Shown: positions 11,860 to 27,000, numbered from the stretch's first letter. The stretch is DNA of 64,000 nucleotides from Torreya grandis (GCA_037957365.1 JARHVA010001174.1:680501-744500), one strand, 5' to 3'. Translations and numbers: made by a program. Notes: generated by a model not told the origin, from the sequence alone.

Positions 11860-14516
11860 GTAGTAAACAATCAACTAATATTTTATACTAAAAAATACCA
11901 AATACTACTAACACATAAATTTAAAACTTTATTTTATAAAATAATTTACACTTAGCCACTAGTCACTAATAACAAGTTTAAATTTTTTTAATAAGTGATA
12001 CATATTTAATTACGATCCCACTTGCTCTAACCATGCACACAAGTGTGAAGATAGTTTTCTATTAGAGCTTAATCTTCCATCAAATGTCTAACTAGAAGGG
12101 ATTTTAAAATAAAATGCTTTAACAACATTTGGAGAAAATTACTTATTCTCATCTATGAATAATATGTTTTCTGACTCATATACACTTGTGTATTTGTTTA
12201 TAATAATTTTTATATTCTTGATTTAGATTAGAACAATATTCCCACTCTTCAATCTTAGAAATATGTTGTAAAGCCCCTTGTGCTTAACTGTTTACCCTTA
12301 AGTAGTTTTGACACCTTCACGGTAGTTGATGCATATGGTGGATCTATAGTGGTTTTGCCTTGAGAGTGACCTCACTGCTTATTATTAATGAGCACTAATT
12401 CAGCCCCAAACTAATCTTGAATTTCATTATCATGTTAAATTCAACACATAGTGGAGTTTGAACCCAAGATAGAAATTTTGTGAGTGAGGATTTTTTTGAA
12501 GAATTATACCAACCCCCCTTAATCTGGTTGATGTAGATAGTCTAGGTAGTTCAACACATAATTGTTAAAATTTCATCAAAATTTTGGTTTCTTACTTATT
12601 TTAATATTGTACAATGAAATTTCAAGGTTAATGTAATAATGTGTTTATCGTGGGGTTTTACCCCCTTACTATACTCACCCTAATGAATAACTAAGGCCAC
12701 AAGTATGATCATAAGGATAATAATAATACTTCATTAATGGTTATAAATGTGAGATAACATGTTTACCAAGAATGAATTGGAATCATAAGTAGTTATGGAC
12801 TTCAAACTTAAGACATGCTTATCTTTTATCCTAGTCATACCCTAAAATTTTAGTATTTTAGTGCACTATTTTAGCAAATTTTGATGTATACTTCATCAAA
12901 TCTTTGAGATAGGTCTTCTTGAATTTGAGGATATTCTTTCATCCATACTAATGTTTTAAACTAATTTGAGTAATTATACCATAACTACATTAATGCATTA
13001 TTTTTTTTGAATCTAACCTTTTCGGTTAACACTAGATTTTAGTATGATCATATCAATGATTTCATTATTATTTTCAGCATAGTTAGAAACATCTTTGTGT
13101 CAAATACTTGTGATGAACAATCTCGTAGGAAGGTCATTATTGATAGGGATCAATTATTCCCAATTTTCCTATTATCCAACCATGCATATGTTGATATTAC
13201 TTAAGCATTATAATTATCCATTCCTATGGCCTAGGAATGTGGTCATAATAGCTTTCAAATTATAAATAAATTTGTAATTATAGATGTGGTCATAATAGGT
13301 TTTATATTATAACTAAATATTATAATTATAGGGTCCCAAGATTATAATCTAGCTAATGATGCTCTTCTTCTTTTTAGAAATATTGGGTGTGGATTTATCA
13401 GTTTAATTATTTAAAAATAAATAAATAATATTTATAAATTAATTAATTATATTGATAAATAAATAATTAGAATTATGACATCTAGGTCTGGTTATTCATG
13501 CCCATCCAATCAAAATATAAAATTTTAGGGACGTTAGTGAAGGTAGGTGGCAAAATTGGAGAAGGGATTGAATGTGGATGGTATGCAAGATTAGGGTCAA
13601 AGTATGGTATGATTAAGAAACAAAACATATATATGGTCAAGTTGGATAATTATGATTTGATATCTTGTCTCACCTAAAATAATTAAATATACCACCTATT
13701 GACACCTCAAAAACTAGAGCTCATACCCTAGTTATAATTAATTACATTTGAGGAGAAATATAGATACAAGTTTTAAGTTGGTTAAGGGAAGGGCATTAGA
13801 AGGAGGATGTAATAGCACCGAAGGAGACCATGACCTAGAGAGTTCAAAAATAGAAAGGAAGGATGAAATTTAAATCCAATGAAGCCATGAGGATCGCTGT
13901 TGATAGGATCAAGTAAGTGAAAATTTTCCTTAAACCCTCCATATCATTTTAATGCTTGTTCTTAATAAGGGAAAGTTTAGTTTTATATAACAAATCATAT
14001 AGGCATGTGATTTGAGTTTGGTTGTATAAATTTCAAAAAAACTCTATTTTTGATTGTGCTATTGTAATACATAGTGCTAGTTGGTAAGATGCCATGTTAA
14101 ATTTTTATAAATAATCCATCCATTATTATAGGTACATGTGATGAGGCCAACCATTATGCTAGTAAAACCCCTAAAAAGAGCTAAGGCTTTCTCTGAGGTA
14201 TACAAATCATTTAAATATGTGAAAAAGGTGGTAGGTGGTAATTCATAGCCTGAAGTGCTTTATTGTAGCTATAGATTACCCAAAACAAAATTGTTTTCTC
14301 ATTAGAAATTTGGTCTGATTCTTAGTGTACCTTTTTGCCTTCAATTTCAATCAATTTACTATGCTTTACTATAGCTGTAGGTTACCCCAAACAAATTTGT
14401 TTTCTTAATAAAATTTTGGTTTGATATTATTCATACATTCCACCTCCCATTTCAATCAAAATTTTATCCATTTATGTGCACTATACAATCCATGCCACAT
14501 ATATAAATGATATACA
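11860..14516. other. AT-rich intergenic DNA, no gene
   Basis: Both strands were read for motifs and none were found. A moderately GC-richer stretch at about 12270-12480 looks like repeat-derived sequence but could not be assigned. A short direct repeat (GCTTTACTATAGCTGTAGGTTACC near 14363, similar at about 14258) lies just upstream of element B. Confidence 0.5.
14512..14516. repeat. Element B target-site duplication, left copy
   Basis: ATACA precedes the left LTR. The right LTR is followed by ATATA (29353-29357), and the duplicated copy of that junction has ATACA at 29514-29518, restoring an exact match. Confidence 0.65.
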
Positions 14517-15410
14517 TGTTAAGATCCTACCCTTATGTACCCTGACATGACTACTTAGATGATTGATTTAACATGCATATAGATATTTGATACACTCCTT
14601 TACTTAGCTAAACTACATTATTATTTTTATGCATTAATATTTAGCTTCATGTTGATATAGAGCATGTGTATTGTTACTATTGCACTCCCTTAATTATTAA
14701 TGCTATGTTATTGGATTTTGATGCTATGATATTTGACTATAGTTGATGTATTTATTATGATTATAGTTCTACATTGATGATGTATGGATTTTGGTATATA
14801 CTTGATGTTTGATTATAGTTCATTATTATTTTATTATTTTACTAATTTTTGGATTAGATACTATTGATGGATATACTCAGTGGTTGTAGGTGATGACTAT
14901 GGGTTAGGTTGGATGCTGGCATCACCTTTTGGGGTAGTAGAGTGGTTATGAGTAGTAAAATGATTTTAAATAGGTAACCTAGTATTTTATTTTGTGTTGT
15001 ACCTATGGATAGTTATTTTATTCATTGGGTAGTCTTCTGTCTTTCTAGATTTGTTGCTTTTTGCTTTTTGCATCTTGTTTTATGGTTATTGTCCTTGCAC
15101 ATTATGGTGTCATATCCACCTACTTAGACCCCTTATTCTCTCTCCTCTATTTACTCATCACTACCCTAGCTTCACCCGAATCACCCTCACTTATCTCGGC
15201 CTCCCTAAAGACCTACCCAGACCTACCCCCATGACACCCCCTTCTACATGACTTATTACCTAGGTGACCTTATATGCATTAATGGTCGGTTAATTGGTTG
15301 TTATGGGATTTAGACATTTAATAACATTAAAATAATATCTATTTATTATTTTAATTATTATTGTTATTTTTATTATTTTGTGGCCTTTACATATTTATTA
15401 GGCATTTTAA

Positions 15411-15413
<3 letters not shown>

Positions 15414-15472
<59 letters not shown>
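15414..15472. repeat. (AC)n microsatellite
   Basis: About 29 AC units. The same site in the other LTR (about 24995-25018) has only about 12, so it expanded or contracted after insertion. Confidence 0.95.
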
Positions 15473-15475
<3 letters not shown>

Positions 15476-15559
15476 TTTTAAATTGATAATTAATTATGAT
15501 TATAGTTTTTGACCTTTGACTAGAATTCAAAAAGGTCATTAATGACCAATGTCCCTGGA

Positions 15560-16050
15560 AATGGGAATAAAGGTCACATTGGGGGAGTGGGTCGATAGGA
15601 TGGGGAAATGAGACTTTTTCTCTCTAATTGAATGAGAAAGGACATGGGAGGAATGGCATGGGGAGAAGGGAGTATGGTGAATAGGTGGAGGACATGTGGG
15701 AAGTATGGAGGAAGAAAAGAGAAGTCAATGGCATAGGAAGGAAGGAAGGAGGAGGACATGTAAGAAAGAGGAGAAATGGGTGAAGGAATGTGTAAGGGGT
15801 CATAAAACATAGGTGGGGAAGGAGGAAGTAAATGTAGGGAAGAGGAAAATACACAAAGAGGGACATAGAGGAAAAACATAGGTGAAGAAAAGAAAATGCA
15901 ACAAGGGGAGAGTAAGAGAGACATAGGTGGGGAGGAAGAGATAAAATGCATAGGGAAGAGGAGAGATGCAGAGGGAGAAAATAAGGAAAGAGATACATGG
16001 TTAAAATAGAGGAACGTAAGGGGATTTGGATAAAGAAAGGAAGGAGGTCA
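15560..16050. repeat. Purine-rich block of the element B LTR
   Basis: For nearly 500 bases the plus strand is overwhelmingly A and G, in runs such as GGAAGGAAGGAGGAGGAC. The reverse strand therefore stays open in several frames and yields Ser/Pro/Leu/Phe-rich pseudo-proteins, a composition artefact. The block recurs at 25120-25560 in the other LTR. It resembles a polypurine region able to form triplex DNA, but that is inference. Confidence 0.8.
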
Positions 16051-18700
16051 TTTCACCTTGTTGGTAGTAATGCAACTTCTATTGACACTCCTGTATTTCC
16101 ATTTTCCTATGTGGGATGGGTAAGTTACCTTTGACTATAGATTAATTATCTTGATGAACAAAAATGTCTACTATTGAGACCAATTTACATTATTACCATT
16201 CTTATTTGACACACAAATCTTCCTAAAGAGAATCAAAAACATAAAATTAGGGGTTTTATAAATATTGAATTGGTCATAATTAGACCTGGGGAAATGCATT
16301 ATTTTGATGGGTTGTATATATAATCTAAAATGTGTAGACCACATTTTTACCATATTAACCTACTACTAGTTCATTGACCTGTGAGTGTTTGGGAACTACC
16401 CAAATTATTTTTATATGGAATGCCATAGCATTTATTTAGATTGTATTTCTATTCCCCATCATTGTTAATTGATACATTCAACTCCTTTATACCACCATGT
16501 TAAACTCAGTGTCTTAGAGTGCAATTTTTTTTATTTAATTAAGTTGTGTACATGTGGATGGGTCATCATACCCTCTTCTATTGGCTTCACCCTCTTAGTG
16601 GTTTGATACAATAAATAAGCCTATAAATTATCTTAACCATATTAAAAATCCTCAAGGCAAGCTTTCCTAGTCTATATAAAATATTTGTATGAACGTCTTC
16701 CCTTTGGAATGAATCGATTGGGTTTTAATCACTTTTATGGGCAAAATTTCTGTCATGCTATTTACATATTTGTGTAGTAAGAAAAATTGACTCAGGTATA
16801 TTTAACCCCAAAGCAGATTTTATATTATCCTTATAACCTTCTATTTTGAATTAAAGTTGACTTGGGTATTATTGTTTAAATAGCTAGGTTTGTTATGAGA
16901 TGTATGGTTTTGGATTGCCATTATAAACTTCAATATCAAATTGAACTAGATTTGGATCCCTTGAATTAAAAAGGGCAAGTTTTATGGTTGTTAACATGTT
17001 TCCTTAAATCAAAATTGGCTATCAGGTTATGGTTTTTGGAATGAAGTTCCACACATTTCATTTAGTACAAATCTAGTTGGATATATAATATGTATGTATT
17101 AAACATGGTCCAATTCCTTCCCTTTTTGGTAGATTGATTATTTTTTGTCCCCTTGAGTTAGTTTGACTATTAATCATATACATGTGTTTTGGGTAATGAC
17201 CTTCTGGGTTTTAACTAAATGACTAAACCTTGTTGTGGGTTGCATACAAGTTTTGTATTTCTATATGTTACTGAAGCATAGGATTTGGACAAGTTCTATT
17301 GGAATCATCTTCCTTTTAGGAGGGTCTTAGATTTTTAAGTCTAACCATTCAAATGGCCTACTATTCCACTTATTCATATGTCCTGAGTTTTAATGTTCAA
17401 GGATCATATGAGGTCATGAGACCTCCTGATGATCCCCCAAACCTCTTATATCAGTCCTTGGAATTTAAATCATTTGTTGTTTTAAATGCTCACTAAAATC
17501 TTGTAGTTGTTACCATTTATGAGACTTGTTGATATTATTTAGGAATCAAAACAAGTGCATGATCTGAGTGTTTTATGTTGATTTTTCCTAATTTTAGATC
17601 AATTATGTTTTATAATCAATTATGGTTTGGTTTGATTGTGCCATAACCTATTATTATTCCCTTGGGATTATGGTATGGTTGAGTTTCTTGAATTTCCAAG
17701 TTGGTTAATTATATTTGTTGGTCCTTTGACCTAATTGAGTACAACTGTTGAGTTATATGCAGTATTTTCTATCCTGCTTTATGATTGCATGGAGTGTTCC
17801 CCTTTATGGTGTTCATGCCCTTTAGTGGGTGTATGTTATTTTGTTGTGATTTCCTTTTGTATAGAACCTAACTTGATCAGGACTTCCTCCTTGACCTTGT
17901 TTACTGAAATCACCATCTAGCTGATGGTTGGGGTGGTAAGGGCCACTGATGATTGGGCTCATAGGGCTGGTTGGGAGGGATTGTTCAGTTTAGTTACTTG
18001 CTGCTCCATGCTTGGATGGTCTTGTGTACATATGATGTAAGTTGGTAATGAACTATTTATGTTATTTATACATCCCTTGATTTATTGATGATGTTTAATG
18101 ATTATTTGACGTCAAACATAGTATTTTATCATATTCTGATTTTGGATAATTATGTTGATATGATAACCTATGTAGATGGAATATGGGAAAAAGAATACAA
18201 GCTTAATAATAAGAAGCTGGGATTGTACATTATTGAAAGTAATTCATTACATATGTAAAAATATTAAATGTTAATGAGTTTCAATACCTTTTTATAAAGT
18301 ATCTTGTTGGCAAAACTAACATAGTATTACTCTTTAAGTTGATCATATGATTTTATTAAATTATTTTAAACTTGATGTTGTTACTAGCTTAGAGTAATCG
18401 TTGAACTTAACCATCACAGTGTTGGTTTCTTGATTGAGGCATATAATCTTGAATAGTTAGACAAGATGGTTTCATGGATATTATGAGTAGAGTTAATTAG
18501 ACTTATGTATATGTTACTTGATAAAGAAACCTACTAATTTTTTTAATAAAGTACACTAGTGTAATGATTATCATAGATGCATTTCAATTGATCACTTAAT
18601 TTGGCATTTAGACATACTTGAGTATGTTGGCTAGGATTACTAGCAAGTTGGAATCCTAAATTGAATGACAACTATTGAGAGTTAATGCATTATTGATTTT

Positions 18701-18839
<139 letters not shown>

Positions 18840-20273
18840 TATGCTTACAAATTTTTCAACATACACTAGATTTTACTCATGGTTTAGTATGGATCATGGA
18901 ACTATTATGTAGTTGGTATATTACCTTATTTCCCTTCATCATGAAACATATGATAAATGGTATTGTGCCAATTCAAGAGTGGTGTTTAATTATTATGTAA
19001 CCTTTTGGAGTTTTTGCATGTATTCTTTAATATTCTTAGTCTTATTACTTGGGTTTTAACCTAGAAATGAAAGTTGATCACTAATGCTAATTTTATAGTG
19101 GTGAATCATCTTACTACTATCATTATGGAAAGTAGGGCAATTGATTTTATGCACTGATTAGTGTGGCATTCATTCCTTGGGTAATCTTATTAAACTTCCA
19201 TATACTCTCTTAATGGAACCAACATGACATTGTTGGTGTGGATATTGCTTAGGCAAATGAACCTTATGTAATTGGTAATTTTGGCATACTTGGAATTACT
19301 CACTTGGACTAATAACAAACTAGAACCTTAGTTGAATGTTAGTAGTTGAGTGTTATATAATTTTTTCCTCATTATTCATAAATATTTTTATGGTTATTTT
19401 TCCTTAGATATACATTAGAGCTACTCCTATGTAGCACAAGTAAATGGAGTTATGTTCTAGTTATTTTACAAATCGGGGTTGGATTATAGAAACTTATGTA
19501 TACACCAACTTGTGGTGGTCTATGTTAATAAGTAGATGAGTAAGTGTATTAGATTCGGGTTTGTATTGATAACTTGAGATTGAAGAAAGTAATCTAGAAT
19601 GATTGTAAAAAGAATGGATGTATGCATGCTTAATTATTATTGACTACATATATGGTTGGAAATGCTAATGTGAGTGTAAAAATGGAAAGGAACTTTATGC
19701 CTTCCTTATCTAAAACATTAATAACCAATGTCATGAGATATTTGTATGCTAGTTTCCATATACCTATTTATTTGATCTCCCTTTAATTATTGTAATGCAT
19801 TGGCTAGTTGTAAATATGGAGATCGTGTATATTGATTCCAAAATTAACTGCTACTATATCCTTACTTGTTCGAGGATGGATAAGATATGGTTGTACCTTC
19901 ATCCACATTTTTATATCATAGAAAGTATGCATATATTTTGATTGAAATATCTTCATGTAATTGGTAAATGTTATATGTTTAGAGAAACTTAACATAGTCT
20001 ACATGTACTGAAGTTGATAACATGATGTTATGTGTGTTTAGATGGCTAGATATTATGCCTAATTTTCATTAAGGATAATTTTATATCAATTTCCATGACA
20101 TGGTTTTGTAGTGACCATTAATGACTTAGAAGGTTAAGATTAACTTTGTTGGTTGTGCATACATGAGTATACTATGCTAGTATCACTTACTCCAACGAGT
20201 GAGGTTTGGGTCTGTTATGCATCCAATGTGTACTCTGATATGCAACTTCAATTTTTTTTTAGTTTGTTTCACC

Positions 20274-20285
20274 TAGTATTAGAGT
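20274..20285 (+). promoter_or_regulatory. Element B primer binding site (initiator Met tRNA type)
   Basis: TAGTATTAGAGT, three bases after the LTR end, matches the standard plant sequence TGGTATCAGAGC except for three transitions, as expected after C-to-T/G-to-A decay. Confidence 0.65.
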
Positions 20286-21464
20286 AGTATTTTTTCTCTA
20301 GGGAACTCTAAGATTTGTAGAGTTTCTATTTGGTAACCATTGAGTTGTCCCAATTAGGAAAATTTGTGAAGTAATTCCCAAGACACTTAACCTTTTAGGT
20401 TGAAAGTTAAGGTGTTGTGTTATTTTTACTTGCTTGTTGTTATAAAGTTTTATGCATCGCTCAAAAGAAATGATTCCAAGAATCTAGATTTTCTCCTATG
20501 TCAGTGGTTATCACCACCTAGCCTTAGTTTGTTTAATCCTTCTCAAATTTGGTTGTGTCAAGGCAAGTCTCACCTATCGACCATTGACTTGTATAGGCAG
20601 GTCAATGAGAGTTAGGTGATACAATATTTGCTTTTAGAATTAGGGGAATGATGCCCAAGTATATATGGTTAGATTGTATGGGATAGCCTTCCTTAGATAC
20701 TTGGAAGATTATGAACTAGGAAATATTGAGGTTTTAACTTAAACCTAGCGGGCATGATAGGGTGCAAAAAAGACTGAATTTCTTGATTAAGTTAGCAAAG
20801 TTTGAACTCTTCACTCATGTAAACAATTGCCTTGAGATGTTGAGAACCTATGAGCTTACATGGGTATGATAGCTAGTGTTTGTACTTTGGATGGTTTTAG
20901 TAGAGTGGACACATCTCCACTTTTTATGTCATAAGAAGTTTCTTATGCAGAAAGTTTCACACAATGACATTGTAGTAATAGTTGTGGTAAATAGCCATAG
21001 ATTTTGGCATGGATTGGGTGTCAGTATAAGTGAATGAGGACAATGATATCATAGTTTTACTATAATGATAATGCTTGAGAGGTATTGGCTCATCCAATGT
21101 ATTGGAATTTTTAGTAAACCAAGGAGGTTTTATTGTTTAATTTATTGCCTGGTTGGCTAATTTTAGTTGTTATGCATCTTGTTTATAGGTAAGCTTATGT
21201 GATGCTAAAAATTTATGCATTTTAGTCAAGTTGGGCTTGATCTTGTTGGCCTATTTTGAGTTAAGTTGGTGAATCAAGTGGCTTCATGACTCCAAAATGG
21301 CAAAAGTTAACTAGCTTTGGCATGTTTATTGTGATCATGGATTGGTTTTACATCTATGACATATGTTTTATTTAAGAATATGTTTGATTTTATGTGTATG
21401 CTGATTGATCTTGGCTAGGTTATACACCCATGGGGATAAATATTCAAGATTAACTTCATCTTGG

Positions 21465-21580
21465 CACCTATGAGGATATCTATTAAGACATTGGATATGT
21501 TCTACAACCATGAGGATGTCTATTGAGACATTGGATATGTCCTACAACCATGAGGATGTTTATTTCAAGTTATGATTGAA
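21465..21580. repeat. 40-bp tandem repeat, about three copies
   Basis: A unit with ACCATGAGGATGTCTATTGA followed by GACATTGGATATG recurs at roughly 21465, 21503 and 21543. The last copy is partial, and a weaker relative precedes it at about 21427. Confidence 0.75.
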
Positions 21581-22790
21581 CTTGTTGATTGTGAGGAATT
21601 GTGATTCCCATAGTAGTGGTATGGTACTCTCCTTGAGCCTTAAGTAATCTCACTTTTTCCTAATTCAATGTTGAATTAACATAAGCATCACCATTATACC
21701 CTTGACATGTTGGATTTAGTCACTTAGTTGAATCATGATATAAGCTTATTATTGGAATTTTAAGATAATGCCTGGATGTCCATCGATTGTTTGCATGAAC
21801 AAGCCATCCAATGAGACTAAGGTATTATATCCATGGAGGACAGAGGGTATAGCTCAATCTTAGAGGGCCTGATGGGGTGAGTGTGATTTACTTGTGTGAG
21901 AAAGTTGAGATTCTTAGGATTGATCATATGATACCATTGATAGGTATCTAATGTCTTTTACATGGCATCTACACAGCAGGTGGACTAATGTAGATTCACA
22001 GACCCTTGTGCTTCACACACCTATATGTTTGACCATTATAATGTAGAAAATTACCTTGGCATAGTTACCTATACCTGATTATGTATTTATATTATGTTAC
22101 TCCTTCATTCACATACATTGTTATGTTTATATATTGTATAAACTTTGCGATATGTGTAAGTGCTTAACCATGTGAATTATGTGGACTTTTTATACTTTCT
22201 AGTTGGCTATCCTAGTGTCATAGTTATGTTATGTATAGGTGACCTTAAATTATCAAAATATAAATTGTGAATTCAAGCACTTCTATATTATAATTTTGTT
22301 TTGAAAGATGAATCTCTTGTTAGGTTGCCAAGGTATAATGCTATGATGTGTTATAATCCTGCATCATTGTTCTAGTTTTGAACATTGATGTAAGTATGAG
22401 GTTGAGGGTAAAGAGACATTATTATGTAATGGTTAGACCAAGTATGGGCTAGGGAATGGAGTCTATCATAGGATAAAAATCCACTCTACCCATTTACATG
22501 AGGTATCCACCTGATTCATTCAAAATGTGCACCATGAGAGCCACATATTGGCTATGGGACCCTCCTATATAATGGTTATCATATGGTTTAGTTTTCTTTA
22601 GCCACCTCTCTGAGGCTATTGATAAATAACCTATGTGGAATTTCATTGTGTAAGCCTAGTGAAGCACTAATTGGTCCTATATTATGGACGTGTATGTAAA
22701 TCATCAAAAAAGCACTTGCTAAAATATATGCACCTATTGGCATGAGCATGTACAAGTGTTGTGTTTAAGGTATTGCCTTGTAATACCTGT

Positions 22791-22794
<4 letters not shown>

Positions 22795-22862
<68 letters not shown>

Positions 22863-22871
22863 CGTGCGTGC
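22795..22871. repeat. (TG)n tract followed by TGCG units
   Basis: About 32 TG units run into three TGCG units, a compound microsatellite inside element B. Confidence 0.95.
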
Positions 22872-24080
22872 ATGACTAGATAGTATGTTGGATTGTGTTT
22901 GGAATGAACACTATAAGTCTTGATCAGGTGGATTTTGTTATTTTAGGTACCCATGTATATTCTTTTGTATCTTTTGTTGTGATAAGGTAAGTGTAGTATG
23001 ATGGTAGAACTATGATTCCTGTAACCATTATGTGAGCTCATAAAGTGTTTAGAGAACATGTGATAAACCTTCAGGTAGCATGTATAACTTGGGTTGGCTT
23101 CTCCTATTGTTCAATGTGGATAGTGTGGGATGTTTTGCTATCCATTGAATGGTAATTGTTTAATTTATAAGTAACCATTCAAAGTGGGTTACTATCCTAT
23201 GGTAGCATTTTATGATGAATGCCGATTGAATTATGTGTATGGCATAATGTGTGTTAGTTAAGACACTGCTTTAGATTATGGTTTTTATATTTAAATCTAG
23301 ATAGGATTATACCATTGTAAATAATGTAATGAAAGTTGTAGATTTTTGTGGTGTGTTATCCTCTTGATAAAAGGGATGTCTAGATGGTGTCTGGTTCTCT
23401 AGCAAATTTTTGATCTAACTAGTCTAAAATTATTGAAGCTTCCTATCTTTCATTAGCTTTTAGCTAAAAGAGGTGTGCTTAAAAGGCAATTTTTTTTGTT
23501 GGCCTTTCTTTATTAAGATGGGAATATTCATTCCCATGGTTGGTAATGTGGTTTTGCTTGGAAGTCATGCTTATATGGGTGGCTAAATTTTATAGTTTCT
23601 TAGAATGATGTTAAAATAATGGTATACCATTGGTAGTTATGCTAAATAATAACATAATTAGATATGTTAGACCTTTTTCTAAGGTTGTGATTTTTTAAAT
23701 TGGCATTTAATTAATGACCTATGCATCACATACATGGAATTGTATCTTGAGTGAGGTATGTGATTAAGCATTATTGCTATATAACTTATGATAGCTCCTT
23801 AATTTCTCCTAGTGTCATGAGATGGCACATGAACCAATAATATTTTCTTATGGCTTGAGTAAAGGAATTTCATGACTGTAATTATGTTATAATGAGAATA
23901 ACACATGTATTTTTGTAAATATGGAGTATTATATCCTTTTGTTTATTATTATGTAAATTGGTGGTCTTTCCTAATTAATTTTAAGATTGATTAGATGAAA
24001 TCTTGTAAGAGAGTGATTTAGTTCCTTTGAACAACTGGGTCCTCAGTTGTTGACATGATCATTGGGACAACTCCTCTCTA

Positions 24081-24092
24081 ATAAGGGGAGGA
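24081..24092 (+). promoter_or_regulatory. Element B polypurine tract
   Basis: ATAAGGGGAGGA directly abuts the TG of the 3' LTR. This is the expected position of the plus-strand DNA primer and independently fixes the LTR boundary and strand. Confidence 0.85.
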
Positions 24093-27000
24093 TGTTATGA
24101 TCCTACCCTTATGCACCTTAACATGACTACTTAGATGATTGATTTAACATACATATAGCTGATTACTACACTCCTTTACTTAGATATACTGCATTATTGT
24201 TCTGATGCATTGATAGTGGGCTTCATGTTGATATAGAGCATATGTATTATTATTATTATTGCACTCCCTTGCTTATTAGTGCTATGCTATTGGATTCTGA
24301 TGTTATGATATTTGACTATAGGTTGATGTATTTATCATTATTATAGGTCTACATTGGTGATGTATGGATTTTGGGATATACTTGATGCTTGATTATAGTT
24401 CATTATTGTTTTATTTTTTTTTATCAATTTTTGGATTAGATTCTATTGATGAATATACTTGATGGTTGCATCCACTGACTATGGGCTAGCTGGATGATGG
24501 CAATAACTTTTAGGGTAACAGAATGGTTCTAAGTAGTCAAATGAGATACGATAGGTAACCTAGTATTTTTTTATGTTGTACTTATGGATGGTTGTTTTAT
24601 TCATTGGGTAGTCTTATGTCTTTCCAGCTTTATTACTTTCTTCTTTCTACATCTTGTCATATGGTTGTTGTCCCTACACATTATTGGTGTCATATCTTCC
24701 TGCTTGGACCCCTTATTCTCTCTCCTCTACGTACTCATCACTACCCCAACTCCACCTGAATCACCCTCATTTATCTCAGACTCCCTAAAGACCTACCCAA
24801 ACCTACCCCATGACACCCCTTTCTATGTGACTTATTACCCAATTGACCTTATATTCATTAATGGCTAGTCAATTGGTCATTATAGGATTTAGACATTTAA
24901 TAACATTAAAATGATATCTATTTCTTATTTTAATTATTATTATTATTTTTATTATTTTGTGGCCTTTAAATATTTATCTTACATTTTTTAATTATACACA
25001 CACACACACACACACACAAAATTGTTTAAATTGTTAATTAATTATGATTATAGGTTTTGACCTTTGACTGGGATTCAAAAAGGTCATTAATGACCTATGT
25101 CCTAGGAAATGGGCATAGAGGTCACGTTGGGAGAGTGGGTTGATGGAATGGGGAAGGGAGAGACTTTATCTCTTTAATTGAATGAGAAAGGACATGGGAG
25201 GAATGGCATGGGGAGAAGGGAGTATCGTGAGTAGGTAGAGGACGTGTGGGAAGTATGGAGGAGGAGGAAAAGAGAAGTGAATGGCATAGTAAGGAAGGAA
25301 GGGGGAGGACATGTAGGAAAGAGGAGAACCAGGTGAAGGAATGTGTAGGGGAAGAGGAAAATACACATAGAGGGAGGTAGAGGAAAAACACAGGTGAAGA
25401 AAATAAAATGCATCAAGGGGAGAGTAAGAGAAATGTAAGTGGGGATAAAAAGAGAAAATGCATAGGGAGGAGGATAGTATAAAGGGAGAAAATAAAAAAA
25501 GAGACGCATGGAAAAAATAGAAGTATGCAGGGGGAGTTAGATAAAGAAAGGAGGGAGGTCATTTCACCTTGCTGGTAGTAATATAACTTCTGTTGACACT
25601 CCTATATTTCCATTTTCCTATGTGGGACTAGTAAGTTACCTATGACTGTAGATTAATTATCTTGATGAACAAAAGTGTTTGGTATTGAGACCAATTTACA
25701 TTATTATCATTCTTATTTGACACACAAATCTACTTGAAGAGAATCATAAACATAAAATTAGGGGTTTTAAAATATTGACTTGGTCATAATTAGACCTAGG
25801 TAAATGCATTATTTTGATGGGCTGTGTATATAATCTAAAATGGCTACTATTGGTTCATTAACTAGTGAGTGTTTGAGATTTGCCTGAATTCCTCTTTATG
25901 TGAATTGTCATAGCATTTATTTAGACTGTATTGATATTCCCCATTATTATTAAATGATGAATTCAATTCCTTTAAACCAACATGTTAAACTCAACATTTT
26001 AGAGTGTAGAAATTTATGATTTAATTAAGCTATGTACATGTGGATGGGTCACCATACCTCTTTTATTGGTTACACCCTCTTAGTGGTTTGATACAAGAAA
26101 TAAAGCCTATAAATTGTCTTAACCATATTAAAAATGCTCAAGGCAAGTTTTCTTGGTCCATATAATATATTTGTATGAATATTTTCCATTTAGAATGAAT
26201 CGATTGGGTTTTAATCACTTTTATGGGTATATTTTCTATTGTGCTATTTATATATTTGTGTAGTAAGAAAAAACAACATGGGTGTATTTAACCCCAAGGT
26301 AGATTTTATATTATCCTTATAACCTGTTATTTTGAATTATAATCAACTTGGGTATTATTGTTTAAATAGCTAGGTTTGTTATGAGACATATGGTTTTGGA
26401 TTGCCATTATAAACTTTAATATCAAGTGTAAATAGATTTGGATTCCTTGAATTAAAAAAGGGCAAGTTTTATGCTTGTTAACATGTTTCCTTAAATCAAA
26501 TTTGGCCACCAGGTTATGTTTTTTTTACGAGGGTCTTTGATTTTTAAGTCTAACCATTCAAACGGCTTGCTATTCCACTTATTCATATGACCCAATTTTT
26601 AATGTTCAGGGATAATATGAGGTTGTGAGACCTCATGATGATTCCCCAAACCTCTTATGTCAGTCCTTGGCATTTACATCATGTGTTGTTTTAAATGCTC
26701 ATTGGAATCTTGTAGTTGTTACCATTTATGAGACTTGTTGGTATTATTCAAGATTCAAAATGGGTATATGGTTTGAGTGTTTTATGTTGATTTTTCCTAA
26801 TTTTAGATCGATTATGTTTTATAATAAATTATGGTTTGGTTTGAATGCTAGGACCCATAATTATTGCCTTAGGATTATGGTATGGCCAAGTTGCCTGAAT
26901 TCCCAGGTTGGTTATTTTTATTTATTGGTCCTTTGACCTGGTTGAGTACAACTATTAAGTTGTATGCAATGTTTAATATACTACTTCATGATTACATGGA

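Larger units (their letters stand above)
20286..24080 (+). other. Element B interior, no gene recognised
   Basis: Nearly 3.8 kb between primer site and polypurine tract. The longest frames are about 70 codons and lack motifs. One phrase near 21000 translates as DFGMDWVSV, which resembles the ILGMDWL end of Ty3/gypsy proteases, but nothing around it supports a pol gene. It also contains a 40-bp tandem repeat (21465-21580) and a (TG)n tract. Confidence 0.7.

Noticed and set aside
15574..15998. Overlapping minus-strand frames of 124-125 codons (and 25122-25509 in the other LTR)
   Set aside because: They arise from the purine-rich strand, which excludes most stop codons on its complement. Several overlapping frames are open at once and the translations are Ser/Pro/Phe-rich low complexity.
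20990..21045. DFGMDWVSV phrase suggesting pol in element B
   Set aside because: A single eight-residue resemblance to the gypsy protease end with no neighbouring protease, RT or integrase motif is too weak.
24584..24868. 94-codon frame and related 66-codon frame at 15051 in the element B LTRs
   Set aside because: Homologous positions in the two LTRs do not keep a common frame, and there is no recognisable protein content.
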